DNA of 64,000 bases from CAG-826 sp964504595 (GTDB lineage Bacteria > Bacillota_I > Bacilli_A > RFN20 > CAG-826): NCBI GenBank assembly GCA_964504595.1, contig CAZDEE010000001.1, forward strand, positions 62,001 to 126,000, read 5' to 3'. The notes beneath the pieces are model-generated. The model was not told the DNA's origin, made no database searches, and saw only the letters and a list, made by a program, of their open reading frames with translations. The position numbers were made by a program, and so were the translations under genes. Shown here piece after piece: positions 43,872 to 53,039 of the stretch; position 1 is the first letter of the stretch; each line of letters begins with the position of its first letter.

Positions 43872-43897
43872 TAATTTCGTTAGAGGAGTGTGCATTT

Positions 43898-44236
43898 ATG
43901 GCGGATTATGTTTATATAGAAAATTACTCAAAAAATGGTAAAATGGGAATTTCTCATGTTGTTTTTGATCAAATAGCCTCTATAAGTGCGCAACACGTTA
44001 AAGGTGTTTCGATTAGAAAGAATTCAAAAATTGAAAAGGCGTTTAAATTAAAAAAACCTATTGAATGTCAAATTAAAAATGGAATCGTAAACGTTAATAT
44101 CGATGTCGTCATTGCGCAAGGTAGTAATGTTAACGATATTTGTTTAGCTATTCAAGAAGAAATATCAAATGCTTTGTCATCTTTAACTGAATTAGTGCCA
44201 ATTAATATTAATGTTAGAGTAAAAGGTATTGAATAA
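43898..44236 (+). CDS. yqhY: YqhY, Asp23/Gls24 family protein
   Basis: A 112-residue Asp23/Gls24-family protein (GKMGISHVVFDQIASISAQ, then IDVVIAQGSNVNDICLAIQ). YqhY in B. subtilis lies before nusB and is linked to control of acetyl-CoA carboxylase, whose genes accC-accB lie upstream there but not here. It has a strong promoter and a terminator, so is expressed as a single gene. Cytoplasmic; no membrane segment. Confidence 0.88.
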   Translation: MADYVYIENYSKNGKMGISHVVFDQIASISAQHVKGVSIRKNSKIEKAFKLKKPIECQIKNGIVNVNIDVVIAQGSNVNDICLAIQEEISNALSSLTELVPININVRVKGIE

Positions 44237-44257
44237 GCTCAATTTTGAGCTTTTTCT
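44235..44257 (+). terminator. Terminator of yqhY
   Basis: AGCTCAA (44236-44242) and TTGAGCT (44245-44251) with a tight loop, then TTTTCTTTT. Confidence 0.75.
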
Positions 44258-44298
44258 TTTTAAAAAGTTGAAAAAAATAATTATTTTATATCAATATA

Positions 44299-44307
44299 TG
44301 ATATAAT
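44299..44307 (+). promoter_or_regulatory. Extended -10 promoter of the nusB operon
   Basis: TGATATAAT is an extended -10 element (TGn plus consensus TATAAT) with no good -35 box upstream. AAGGAGGGGG follows at about 44318. Confidence 0.6.
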
Positions 44308-44331
44308 TTGTAAGGTTAAGGAGGGGGATTC

Positions 44332-44739
44332 ATGTCAGTATCAAGAAATGTTTCTCATGAGAAAGCAATGATTATTATTTACGATGCTTTATGTTATGAA
44401 CACATGAATCAAGAATATGATCCAAGGGAGTTAATTTCTTCAATTATGGATGAATCCTATGATTTGGTTGACTTATACGTAAAGCAAGTTGTAATCAAAG
44501 CATTGATTAATAAAGATGCATATATTGAGAAATTACAAGCAAAAATGGATACATGGAAATTTGATCGCCTTAATCGTTTAAATCAAGCTATCCTTCTTAT
44601 GAGTTTATCTCACTATTATGGGGTAGGAGAAGTTGAAAAAGCGGTTGTAATTAATGTTGCTGTCAGCTTAGCGAAAAAATACCTTGATGATAACGATTAT
44701 AAATTTGTAAATGCGATTTTAGATAATGTTTTATGTTAA
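44332..44739 (+). CDS. nusB: Transcription antitermination factor NusB
   Basis: NusB forms the rRNA antitermination complex with NusE (S10). The all-helical 135-residue protein shows the family features: AMIIIYDALCYE at the start, WKFDRLNRLNQAILLMSL and AVVINVAVSLAKKYLDDNDYKFVNAILDNV at the end, quoted here as AVVINVAVSLAKKY and FVNAILDNV. It overlaps xseA by 7 bases; folD, between them in B. subtilis, is absent. Confidence 0.95.
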   Translation: MSVSRNVSHEKAMIIIYDALCYEHMNQEYDPRELISSIMDESYDLVDLYVKQVVIKALINKDAYIEKLQAKMDTWKFDRLNRLNQAILLMSLSHYYGVGEVEKAVVINVAVSLAKKYLDDNDYKFVNAILDNVLC

Positions 44740-46016
44740 ATCCATCCACAATTTATTCAGTTAGTGCATTAAATCATTATATAAAATCCATTTTTGACGA
44801 TAATGAAGCATTAAAATTTATTTATGTAAAGGGAGAAATCTCTTCTTTTCGTCGTCATACAAGTGGCCATATTTACTTTACCTTAAAAGATGATAAATCC
44901 CGTCTTAAAGCGGTTATGTTTTCTTTTAAAGCTCTTCGATTAACTTTTTCACCAAAGGAAGGCGATGAAGTATGTGTGTTAGGAAAAGTATCCACATATC
45001 CTGAATCAGGTGAATATCAACTGTATGTTGAAGAAATGGAACCATTTGGCGTTGGTAAACAATTATTAGAACTTGAAAAACTTAAAAAGAAGCTTGCTTT
45101 AGAAGGTATTTTTGATGAAAGTCGAAAAAAAGCAATTCCTAAATTTCCTAATCGTATTGGTTTAGTTACTGGAAAAGGAAGTGCTGCAAGTGCGGATATG
45201 ATAAAAAATATCACAAGAAGATATCCATTAGCGCAGATATATATGTTTCCTTCGTTAGTTCAAGGTAGCAATGCCCCTAAATCGTTAATAAACGCCTTAT
45301 CTAGAGCCCAAAAATATGATTTGGATACAATAATCATTGGGCGAGGCGGAGGCGCAAATGAAGATTTATCGGCGTTTAATGATGAAGGAGTAGTTCGTGC
45401 AATCTATAACTGTCCAGTACCTATTATTTCAGCGGTAGGACATGAAATCGATTTTACTTTATCTGATTTAGCAGCGGATGTTAGAGTAAGTACTCCAACT
45501 GGAGCTTGTGAAAAAGCCACTCCAGATATTGAAAGCATCTATTTAAAATTAGATTCAACAAGAGCATTTATTGAAAGCTGTTTATTAGAAAAATATAAAA
45601 ATTTAAAGGAAAAATATACATTTTTAGCATCTAGACCGATATTTAAAGATCCTTCAGTACTTTATAAAGAGCAACTTAAAGATCTAAAATCATACAAAGA
45701 TAAATTAGCTTTTTTACTTATTAGTAGCTTTAAAGATGATAAACATCGATTCATAAGTGCAAGAAAATCGCTAAATGAAGAAATTTTAAAAACTATCGAT
45801 GACTATAAGCAAAAAGTTTCATTTATCAAAAGTCGTATTTCTTTATTAAATCCAAATTCTATTTTAGAAAGAGGATATAGCATTATATGTGATGAAAATG
45901 GTCATATAATTGAAAGTGTAGATAATATAGATAATAACGATACTATCTTTACAACTTTAAAAGATGGAACGGTAACATCAATCGTTACAAAAAAGGAGAA
46001 AAAACATGGAAAATAA
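44733..46016 (+). CDS. xseA: Exodeoxyribonuclease VII large subunit
   Basis: The 427-residue large subunit has the N-terminal OB fold (VKGEISSFRRHTSGHIYFTL), the catalytic domain (RIGLVTGKGSAASADM, IIGRGGGANEDLSAFND, PIISAVGHEIDFTLSD) and a coiled-coil C-terminal part ending GYSIICDE. ExoVII degrades single-stranded DNA from both ends. Overlaps nusB by 7 and xseB by 11 bases. Confidence 0.96.
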   Translation: MLNPSTIYSVSALNHYIKSIFDDNEALKFIYVKGEISSFRRHTSGHIYFTLKDDKSRLKAVMFSFKALRLTFSPKEGDEVCVLGKVSTYPESGEYQLYVEEMEPFGVGKQLLELEKLKKKLALEGIFDESRKKAIPKFPNRIGLVTGKGSAASADMIKNITRRYPLAQIYMFPSLVQGSNAPKSLINALSRAQKYDLDTIIIGRGGGANEDLSAFNDEGVVRAIYNCPVPIISAVGHEIDFTLSDLAADVRVSTPTGACEKATPDIESIYLKLDSTRAFIESCLLEKYKNLKEKYTFLASRPIFKDPSVLYKEQLKDLKSYKDKLAFLLISSFKDDKHRFISARKSLNEEILKTIDDYKQKVSFIKSRISLLNPNSILERGYSIICDENGHIIESVDNIDNNDTIFTTLKDGTVTSIVTKKEKKHGK

Positions 46017-46194
46017 ATTTGAAGACAAATTAAAAAGATTAGAAGAAATAGTTGCCTTAATGGAATCTAAAAAGCTTTCGCTTGAAGATAATCTTAACTT
46101 ATTTAAAGAAGGTTCAGCTTTAATTAAAGAGTTAGAGGATACTTTAAAAGATGCTGAGAAATCAATTAAAGAAGTTATTGAAATTGAAGAATAA
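46006..46194 (+). CDS. xseB: Exodeoxyribonuclease VII small subunit
   Basis: A 62-residue helical hairpin with the family pattern FEDKLKRLEEIVALMES, then LSLEDNLNLFKEGSALIK. Several copies clamp each XseA. It starts 11 bases before the xseA stop with AAGGAG upstream, ensuring coupled synthesis. Confidence 0.95.
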   Translation: MENKFEDKLKRLEEIVALMESKKLSLEDNLNLFKEGSALIKELEDTLKDAEKSIKEVIEIEE

Positions 46195-46255
46195 CGCCAA
46201 TAAGTTAATTAATAGTTAACTTTTAGTAATAAATTAGTAGAAAGGAGAAAATACA

Positions 46256-48073
46256 ATGAGCGAGTATAACAATCGTAATTTAAAAGATTTAACATATGAA
46301 GAACTCGAAAATGTTGCATATAGTATAAGACAAGATATCATTACATCAACATCTATTAATGGTGGGCATCTTGGCAGTAACTTAGGCATTGTAGAAATTA
46401 CTTTAGCGCTTCATCGTATTTTTGATTTTCCTAATGATAAGCTTTTATTTGATGTCGGACATCAATGTTATGCCCATAAATTATTGACTAATCGTTCCCT
46501 ATCTACCTTAAGACAAAAGGGTGGAGTATCAGGATTTCAAAAACGAGAAGAATCCGAATATGATTGTTTTGAGGCTGGTCATAGCTCAACATCTTTAAGT
46601 ACAGCCTTAGGTATGGCTGTTAGTCGTGATTTAAATCATGAAAGCAATCATATAATTGCGGTTATCGGAGATGGAAGTGTCGTTTCAGGCCCATCTTTTG
46701 AAGCTCTTAACAATTTAGCGCATATTAACCATAAAATTATTATAATTTTAAACGATAATGCGATGTCAATTTCTAAACCAGTTGGCGGAACTGCAAAGTT
46801 ATTATCTAAAATTCGAGTATCAGTTGGCTATAATCGTGTAAAAGGAAATTATCGTCGCTTTTTATCTAAAACAAAAGTTGGAAATCGTTTTTATAAAATG
46901 ACCGCGAATGTAAAAAATAAATGGAAAAGATTATTTATTCCACCTACTTTTTTTGATTCTCTAGGTTTAGACTATTTAGGTCCTATTGATGGACATAATT
47001 TAAAATCGTTAGAAAAAGCCTTAAAAAAAGCTAAAAAAGCCCAAAATACGATTATTATTCATTGTCATACAGTAAAAGGAAAAGGCTATAAATATGCAGA
47101 AAATGATAAAGAAGGATTTTGGCATGGTATAGGACCTTTTAATAAAGAAACAGGTATTCCTAATGATATACCATTAGTTCCATCTTGGAGTGCTTTTTAT
47201 AGTTCTTTAGTGCTAAAAAGCATGGAAGATGAAAAGAATGTTTATATTAATCCTGCAATGATTAGAGGATCTGAAGCAGAAGAAATATTTAATAAATATA
47301 GTGAGCGTGCATTCGATGTTGGTATTTGTGAAGAACACGCTGTATCTTTAGCGGCGGGTTTTGCATTAAGCAAAAAACATCCAATTTTAGCTATTTATTC
47401 GACTTTTTTACAAAGAGGTATTGATCAAATCAATCAAGATTTGTGTCGAATGAAGCTTCCATGTACCATTTTAGTGGATCGTGCTGGTTTAGTTGGACAA
47501 GATGGTGAGACTCATCAAGGAATATTTGATGAGGGTTTACTAATTACTAATCCTAATATCGTTATTGCGGTTCCTAGCTCAAAGCAAGAGGCAGAACAAG
47601 TTTTTTCATTATCTTTAAAAAGCGAACTTCCTTTTGTCATTCGTTATCCTAAAGGCAATTCATATGACTCTTCCTTACAACATAAGGAAATTTTAGACTA
47701 TAAATGGCCAATTTTTAGGAATAATCATAATTCATCACTAATAATAGGTGTAGGTGTTTTATTTAATCAACTATCGGATTTAATTATTAAAGAAAACCTA
47801 CCTTACGATATTATAAATGCCTTATTTATCAAACCTATCGATGAAAAAACTTTAGATATGGCTTTAAATTATCAACATGTCATTATCTATAATCCTTATT
47901 CAAGCCGTTATGGCCTTGTTAATGAAGCATTAAGTTATTTATTAAAAAAGGGATTTAAAGGAAAAGTAATAATTAAGTGCATTAATGACGATTTCATAAA
48001 ACAAGGAACAATAGATGAGCAGCTTAAAGATCAAGGTCTCGATATTGATTCAATGATGAAATTATTGCGATAG
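46256..48073 (+). CDS. dxs: 1-deoxy-D-xylulose-5-phosphate synthase
   Basis: First enzyme of the MEP isoprenoid pathway: joins pyruvate and glyceraldehyde 3-phosphate using thiamine diphosphate. The 605 residues include GGHLGSNLGIVEIT, FDVGHQCYAHKLL, the ThDP motif GDGSVVSGPSFEALNN with NDNAMSIS, and the pyrimidine-binding FDVGICEEHAVSLAAG. The pathway implies no mevalonate route is needed. The place after xseB matches B. subtilis except that ispA is missing. Confidence 0.96.
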   Translation: MSEYNNRNLKDLTYEELENVAYSIRQDIITSTSINGGHLGSNLGIVEITLALHRIFDFPNDKLLFDVGHQCYAHKLLTNRSLSTLRQKGGVSGFQKREESEYDCFEAGHSSTSLSTALGMAVSRDLNHESNHIIAVIGDGSVVSGPSFEALNNLAHINHKIIIILNDNAMSISKPVGGTAKLLSKIRVSVGYNRVKGNYRRFLSKTKVGNRFYKMTANVKNKWKRLFIPPTFFDSLGLDYLGPIDGHNLKSLEKALKKAKKAQNTIIIHCHTVKGKGYKYAENDKEGFWHGIGPFNKETGIPNDIPLVPSWSAFYSSLVLKSMEDEKNVYINPAMIRGSEAEEIFNKYSERAFDVGICEEHAVSLAAGFALSKKHPILAIYSTFLQRGIDQINQDLCRMKLPCTILVDRAGLVGQDGETHQGIFDEGLLITNPNIVIAVPSSKQEAEQVFSLSLKSELPFVIRYPKGNSYDSSLQHKEILDYKWPIFRNNHNSSLIIGVGVLFNQLSDLIIKENLPYDIINALFIKPIDEKTLDMALNYQHVIIYNPYSSRYGLVNEALSYLLKKGFKGKVIIKCINDDFIKQGTIDEQLKDQGLDIDSMMKLLR

Positions 48074-48084
48074 GAGGAAAGAGT

Positions 48085-49746
48085 ATGTTAAATTCAATTT
48101 CTATTAAAAATTTCGCTATTATTGAGGATTTAGAGGTATCTTTTTCACCGAATATGACCGTTTTAACCGGTGAAACAGGTGCAGGAAAATCGATATTAAT
48201 TGATGCTTTATCTCTTTTAATAGGGGAAAGAAGTGATTTTGATAAAATTAGAACTGGAGCCTCTAAATCTATTATTGAAGGTGAATTTTCTATTAATGAT
48301 AATTCACTTTTAAAATCAATAAGTGAAAAATATGGTGAAGATATTATTGATGGTAATACAATTATCGTTACTAGAACTCTAGATATAAGCGGAAGAAGTA
48401 TTGTTCGAGTTAATGGTGTTCAATTTCCTTTATCAAAATTAAAAGGGATGATGTCCATCTTAATTGACATTCATTCTCAACATCAAAACCTTTATATTTT
48501 AGATGAAAGAAATCACCTAGGATTATTAGATGAATTCATCGGTGAAAATGAAGAAAAAATAGAGTATATCAAAGCTTATGAAGAATATCTAAATGCAAAA
48601 AAAGAGTTAAAAACGCTTGAGAATGAACGAATTTTAGATAATGATGTTTCTTTAATAAGCTCACGAATAGAAGAATTAGAATCCGCACATATTGAAGTTG
48701 GTGAAATAGCTTCTTTAGAGCAAGAAAAAGAAAGACTAATGTGTTTTCAAAAATCGATTGATGCAATTAATGCTTTTTTGCAACTTAGCGAAGATGATAA
48801 TGGAATCTTAACCAAAATGTATCTCGCAAAAAAAGAATTAGAGCATTCAGGTGATGAAAAACTTATTGAATATAGCGAAAAATTAAGTAATTTATATTAT
48901 GAAATGAAAGATTTGTCATCTAATATTTCCTTTGAATTAGACTCATTTGCTAATTCTTCTTCTCGACTTGAAGAAATTGATGATCGACTTTACTTTTTAA
49001 AAAGATTAGTTCGAAAATATCAGGGTGATGAAAATGATTTATTAACTTTATTAAATGAATTGCAAGAAAAATTATATCGCATTGATCATTTTGAAAGAGT
49101 ATTTTCAGAAAAGAGCCAAGAAGTTGATAAATTGTACCTCGTTGCGGTTAATAAAGCCAAAGCTTTATCTTCTATAAGAAAAGAAAAAGCTTTAGAATTA
49201 TCCGCTTTAGTGGATAAAGAATTACATGATTTATCATTAAATAATGGCCAATTTATCATTAATTTTGATAAAGAAGAAATATCTTTAACCGGTGAAGACA
49301 AAGTGACTTTTCTTTTAACCACCAACAAAGGACTAGCTCCTTCACCTTTAAAAAATGTTGCTAGTGGAGGCGAAACTTCTCGTATAATGTTAGCCTTAAA
49401 AACAATTTTTGGTAAATTAAGTCACATGGAGACAATTATTTTTGATGAAATAGATACAGGTGTCTCAGGTAAAGTAGCAATGCAAGTTGCTCATAAAATG
49501 AAAGAAATTGCTTCATATTGCCAAGTTTTAGTTATTTCTCATCTTCCTCAAGTTGCATCAATTGCCGACCATCATTACTTAGTTATTAAAGAGGTTGAAA
49601 ATGAAGTTACCAAATCTAAGGTTATTGAATTACTAGATGAAAATGAGAGAATTCATGAAATTGCTAAGCTTTTATCAGGATCTGACGTTACTAAAGCTTC
49701 ATTAGAAGCCGCAAGAGAGCTTGTAAAAGAAGGAAAAGAACAATAA
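48085..49746 (+). CDS. recN: DNA repair protein RecN
   Basis: RecN is an SMC-like ATPase recruited to double-strand breaks. The 553 residues have Walker A GETGAGKSILIDAL (near 29), the Q-loop SQHQNLYILDE, a central coiled coil (about 165-380), signature ASGGETSRIMLALK and Walker B IIFDEIDTGVSG. It is followed by spoIVB and spo0A as in B. subtilis; rRNA methylase yqxC and argR, between dxs and recN there, are absent. Confidence 0.96.
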   Translation: MLNSISIKNFAIIEDLEVSFSPNMTVLTGETGAGKSILIDALSLLIGERSDFDKIRTGASKSIIEGEFSINDNSLLKSISEKYGEDIIDGNTIIVTRTLDISGRSIVRVNGVQFPLSKLKGMMSILIDIHSQHQNLYILDERNHLGLLDEFIGENEEKIEYIKAYEEYLNAKKELKTLENERILDNDVSLISSRIEELESAHIEVGEIASLEQEKERLMCFQKSIDAINAFLQLSEDDNGILTKMYLAKKELEHSGDEKLIEYSEKLSNLYYEMKDLSSNISFELDSFANSSSRLEEIDDRLYFLKRLVRKYQGDENDLLTLLNELQEKLYRIDHFERVFSEKSQEVDKLYLVAVNKAKALSSIRKEKALELSALVDKELHDLSLNNGQFIINFDKEEISLTGEDKVTFLLTTNKGLAPSPLKNVASGGETSRIMLALKTIFGKLSHMETIIFDEIDTGVSGKVAMQVAHKMKEIASYCQVLVISHLPQVASIADHHYLVIKEVENEVTKSKVIELLDENERIHEIAKLLSGSDVTKASLEAARELVKEGKEQ

Positions 49747-49813
49747 TTACCTAAATTTAACAAATGCATTTTTAATTAGATAGTTAATACTATGATTGAA
49801 AGGAGTAAAAACT

Positions 49814-50833
49814 ATGAAATTAAAGATGCTTTTTTTATCAATAGTTTGCATAATCGGCTTTAAGCAAGGAATCATCGCGGCAAATGCGATTAGCTTAGTT
49901 CCAGGAGGGCAGACCATTGGAATAGAAATCCGACCTGACGGCTTAATTATCTCTGGTACATACGATGTTAAAACAGAGCATGGTACTTATAATCCCTCAA
50001 AAGACAGCGATATCAAAAGAGGAGACATATTATTTGAAATCGAAGGAACGCAAATATCAAGTTTAGATGATTTTTCGGTTGTTTTTAACCAAAAAATACA
50101 ATCAAATGATGAAATTAACATTCGTTTAAAAAGAAATAAAACCATAATTAAAAGAAAATTAAGGCTTATAAAGGTTAATAATCGCTACAAGACAGGTCTT
50201 TATATTAAAGAAAGAATTCTTGGTATAGGGACAGTTTCATTTTATGACCCGGTAAATAATATTTATGGAGCCTTAGGACATGGAGTTGTCGATAGTGATT
50301 CAGGAAATATTGTTGAAGTTAAAGAAGGTAATATTTATGAATCATCTATTAAAGGTATAAATAAATCTAAAGATGGAAATCCTGGAGAAAAGATTGCTAA
50401 TTTTGGTCAAAACAACGCTTTAGGAACGATATTAGAGAATACCTCGATCGGAATATATGGTGAGTATTATTCGCTTCCAAAAGGGCTAAAAACGCTTGAA
50501 ATGGCTTATTCTAGCGAAGTACAACTAGGTAAAGCGACAATATATACTGTAATTAAAGGAAACAAGGTAGAGGAATTTTCCATTAATATTACCTCATTAG
50601 TTAAGCAAGAAATAAGTGATATTAAGGGAATCACTTTTAAAATCGATGATAAGACGCTTTTAGAAGCGACTGGAGGAGTAGTTGCAGGAATGTCAGGAAG
50701 TCCAATTATTCAAAATAATAAGCTTGTTGGCGCGGTAACTCATGTCCTAGTTGATAACGTAGATTATGGATATGGAATATATATGGAATGGATGTATAAT
50801 GAAGCTCTTAGTTTAACGAAAAATATCATTTAA
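49814..50833 (+). CDS. spoIVB: SpoIVB serine peptidase, sigma-K checkpoint signal
   Basis: SpoIVB is made in the forespore, secreted into the intermembrane space, and cleaves SpoIVFA to release SpoIVFB. The 339-residue protein has an N-terminal membrane or signal helix, a PDZ domain (IKRGDILFEIEGTQISSLDDF, given as RGDILFEIEGTQISS, near 70-90) and an S55 peptidase domain with catalytic His in GALGHGVVDSDSG and Ser in GMSGSPIIQ. It is about 85 residues shorter than the B. subtilis protein. ATG 49814 follows AAAGGAG by 7 bases. Upstream AATACTA resembles a sigma-G -10 box, but spacing to the nearest -35 match is short. Confidence 0.95.
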   Translation: MKLKMLFLSIVCIIGFKQGIIAANAISLVPGGQTIGIEIRPDGLIISGTYDVKTEHGTYNPSKDSDIKRGDILFEIEGTQISSLDDFSVVFNQKIQSNDEINIRLKRNKTIIKRKLRLIKVNNRYKTGLYIKERILGIGTVSFYDPVNNIYGALGHGVVDSDSGNIVEVKEGNIYESSIKGINKSKDGNPGEKIANFGQNNALGTILENTSIGIYGEYYSLPKGLKTLEMAYSSEVQLGKATIYTVIKGNKVEEFSINITSLVKQEISDIKGITFKIDDKTLLEATGGVVAGMSGSPIIQNNKLVGAVTHVLVDNVDYGYGIYMEWMYNEALSLTKNII

Positions 50834-50911
50834 TTCAAAAAATAGTATTAAAAAGCGCTTTCATTATGGAAAAATAAAAGATTTTGTAAATAAAAATGCT
50901 TTTTTGCATAA

Positions 50912-50929
50912 TTCGACAAAATAGACAAA
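50912..50929 (-). promoter_or_regulatory. Spo0A boxes upstream of spo0A
   Basis: The reverse strand reads TTTGTCGAA at 50920-50912, a perfect Spo0A box, and just beside it TTTGTCTAT, a partial second one. They sit 20-30 bases before TATAAT at 50940-50945. The location fits autoregulation of spo0A. Confidence 0.65.
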
Positions 50930-50975
50930 TATTAGTTGTTATAATTGCCAAGAACACAGAAAAGGAGAAAACTTG

Positions 50976-51749
50976 ATGGAAAAATGGAAGGTGTTTGTTG
51001 TCGATGACAACGAAGAAGTAGTGCATTTTATTTCTTCTGTAGTTTCTATGCAGTCCAATATGTACGTTATTGATTACGCTTTAGATGGTGAAGAAGCATT
51101 ACGAAAGTTATCGGTCTTAGAACGAGTCGACATACTAATTACCGACCTAATAATGCCAAAATTAGATGGCTTTAATTTTCTTAGAAGATTAAAAGATAAA
51201 ACAAATATTAATATTGGTCATATTATCGCCATGAGCGCATTAGTTAATGAAAAAACGTTAAGTTATGTTGCATCCTTAGGTAGTGAAATGTTTTTAATTA
51301 AACCTTTTACGCAAAATTCATTAAAAGAAAGCCTAAAAAATATGATTTCCTCAGAAATTGAATCCGATAATAGTAGTTTAATAACCAACGATTTAAATGC
51401 AAGAATATCCTCTTTGCTTCATGAATTAGGAGTACCGGCTCATATTAAAGGTTATTCCTATTTACGTACCGGTATTATCCACGCTTATAACAATCCAGAT
51501 TATGTTGGAAGAATAACAAAAGTGCTATATCCAGAAGTTGCTAAATTATATAGCACAACAAGCGCACGTGTTGAAAGAGCTATAAGACATGCAATCGAAC
51601 TTGCATGGACAAGAGGAAATATTGAAAAAATCGATGAAATATTTGGATTTACGATCAATGCTGAAAAAGCAAAACCCACTAATTCAGAATTTATCGCGAT
51701 GATGGCGGATTATCTTCAAGTTCAAAAAAGAAAAGCGATTATGGTATGA
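50976..51749 (+). CDS. spo0A: Spo0A, master regulator of sporulation
   Basis: Spo0A is the response regulator that commits cells to sporulation. The 257 residues comprise a receiver domain (acidic Asp10-Asp11, phosphoryl site Asp57 in LITDLIMP, Lys in FLIKPF) and the C-terminal effector domain with KGYSYLRTGIIHAY and recognition region TSARVERAIRHAIELAW, which is nearly the B. subtilis sequence. ATG 50976 has AAAGGAG about 8 bases upstream. No spo0B is in its usual place in this window, so the phosphate may arrive from kinases by another path. It follows spoIVB as in most spore-formers. Confidence 0.98.
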   Translation: MEKWKVFVVDDNEEVVHFISSVVSMQSNMYVIDYALDGEEALRKLSVLERVDILITDLIMPKLDGFNFLRRLKDKTNINIGHIIAMSALVNEKTLSYVASLGSEMFLIKPFTQNSLKESLKNMISSEIESDNSSLITNDLNARISSLLHELGVPAHIKGYSYLRTGIIHAYNNPDYVGRITKVLYPEVAKLYSTTSARVERAIRHAIELAWTRGNIEKIDEIFGFTINAEKAKPTNSEFIAMMADYLQVQKRKAIMV

Positions 51750-51774
51750 GGAATCGATTGGTTCCTCTTTTTTA
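51748..51774 (+). terminator. Terminator of spo0A
   Basis: GAGGAA (51748-51753) pairs with TTCCTC (51762-51767), then a T run. The stem includes the last bases of the spo0A stop codon. Confidence 0.85.
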
Positions 51775-51814
51775 TTATTATTTTGTTATAATATTTCTAA
51801 GGAGGGGATTAGTA

Positions 51815-52981
51815 ATGGCAAGAATCATTGTGCATATTGATTTAAATGCTTTTTTTGCGCGATGTGAAGAAATAAAAGACCCTTCCTTAGAAAATAAGCC
51901 AGTTATTGTTGGCAGCAATGGTAAACGAGGGATTGTCTCCACTTGCAATTATGAAGCAAGAAAATACGGAATACATTCCGCGATGCCGATGTATATGGCT
52001 AGAAGACTATGTTCAACCGCGATTATTAAATCGAGTGATTTTTCATTTTATGCCCAAAAATCAAACGAATTTATTCATTTTGTAGAAAAATATTCACCTA
52101 TTATTGAAAAAGCATCCATCGATGAATGTTATGTTGATATGACTTTGCCATTAAAAGATGTAAAAGACGTAACTGGATATTTTAAGCAATTTCAAGAACA
52201 ATTGTTTAAAGAAACAAAATTATATTGTTCTATTGGAATCGCTCCAACAAAATTTTTAGCAAAAATGGCATCTGATTACAAAAAGCCACAGGGTATTACA
52301 ATTATTAGAAGACGCGATGTTCCTAAAATATTATATCCTTTATCAATTGATGAAATGTGGGGGATTGGTAAGAAAAATGCCCCAAAACTTAAAAAAATTG
52401 GCATTTTAACAATTGGTGATTTGGCTAATGATGATAGTTATGAAGCAAAAAAAATCTTAGGAAAGTTCTATTATGTCCTTAAAGATTGGGCTCACGGATT
52501 AGGGGATGACCATGTTGATACCGAACCTTGGGATCCAAAATCAATTGGTCATTCAACGACTTTGCTTGAAGATACTTCAAATATGGAAGAAATATCAACG
52601 ATTTTTAAAGAATTATCGCTGGAAGTAAGTAAGGAAGCCATTAAAAAAAAGAAAAAAGGCACAACAGTTCAAATTGTGATAAAATATAGTGACTTTAGAG
52701 TTAATAATCGCTCTTTAACTCTAAATGAGCCGATTAATGATTTTGATAATATTTATCAGATTGCTATGAAATTATTTGAAAAACATTATACAGGTGATTT
52801 GCTTAGATTAATTGGAGTTTCGCTTCAAAATCTAATTGATGAAGAGGATATTGTAGTTCAAATGAGTATCTTTAATTATCAAAAACACGAAGAAGAAAGT
52901 GCAACAAAACTCTTAATTAATGAACTTAATAGGCATTTGAAAGAACCAATTTTAAAAAGAGCGAGTGATTTGAAAAAATAG
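51815..52981 (+). CDS. dinB: DNA polymerase IV (Y family)
   Basis: Translesion polymerase of 388 residues. Catalytic motifs HIDLNAFFARCEE and KASIDECYVDMT are present, as is the steric-gate region, the thumb helix-hairpin-helix (EMWGIGKKNAPKLKKIG) and the little-finger domain. I see no clear beta-clamp peptide at the very end. ATG 51815 has AAGGAGGGG 7 bases upstream and a TATAAT near 51786. Earlier in-frame codons lie in the spo0A terminator. Confidence 0.94.
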   Translation: MARIIVHIDLNAFFARCEEIKDPSLENKPVIVGSNGKRGIVSTCNYEARKYGIHSAMPMYMARRLCSTAIIKSSDFSFYAQKSNEFIHFVEKYSPIIEKASIDECYVDMTLPLKDVKDVTGYFKQFQEQLFKETKLYCSIGIAPTKFLAKMASDYKKPQGITIIRRRDVPKILYPLSIDEMWGIGKKNAPKLKKIGILTIGDLANDDSYEAKKILGKFYYVLKDWAHGLGDDHVDTEPWDPKSIGHSTTLLEDTSNMEEISTIFKELSLEVSKEAIKKKKKGTTVQIVIKYSDFRVNNRSLTLNEPINDFDNIYQIAMKLFEKHYTGDLLRLIGVSLQNLIDEEDIVVQMSIFNYQKHEEESATKLLINELNRHLKEPILKRASDLKK

Positions 52982-53039
52982 TGAAAAAGTCAATAAAAGT
53001 GATTTTTTAGTATATAATTAGTAGAAAAGGAGTATTACA

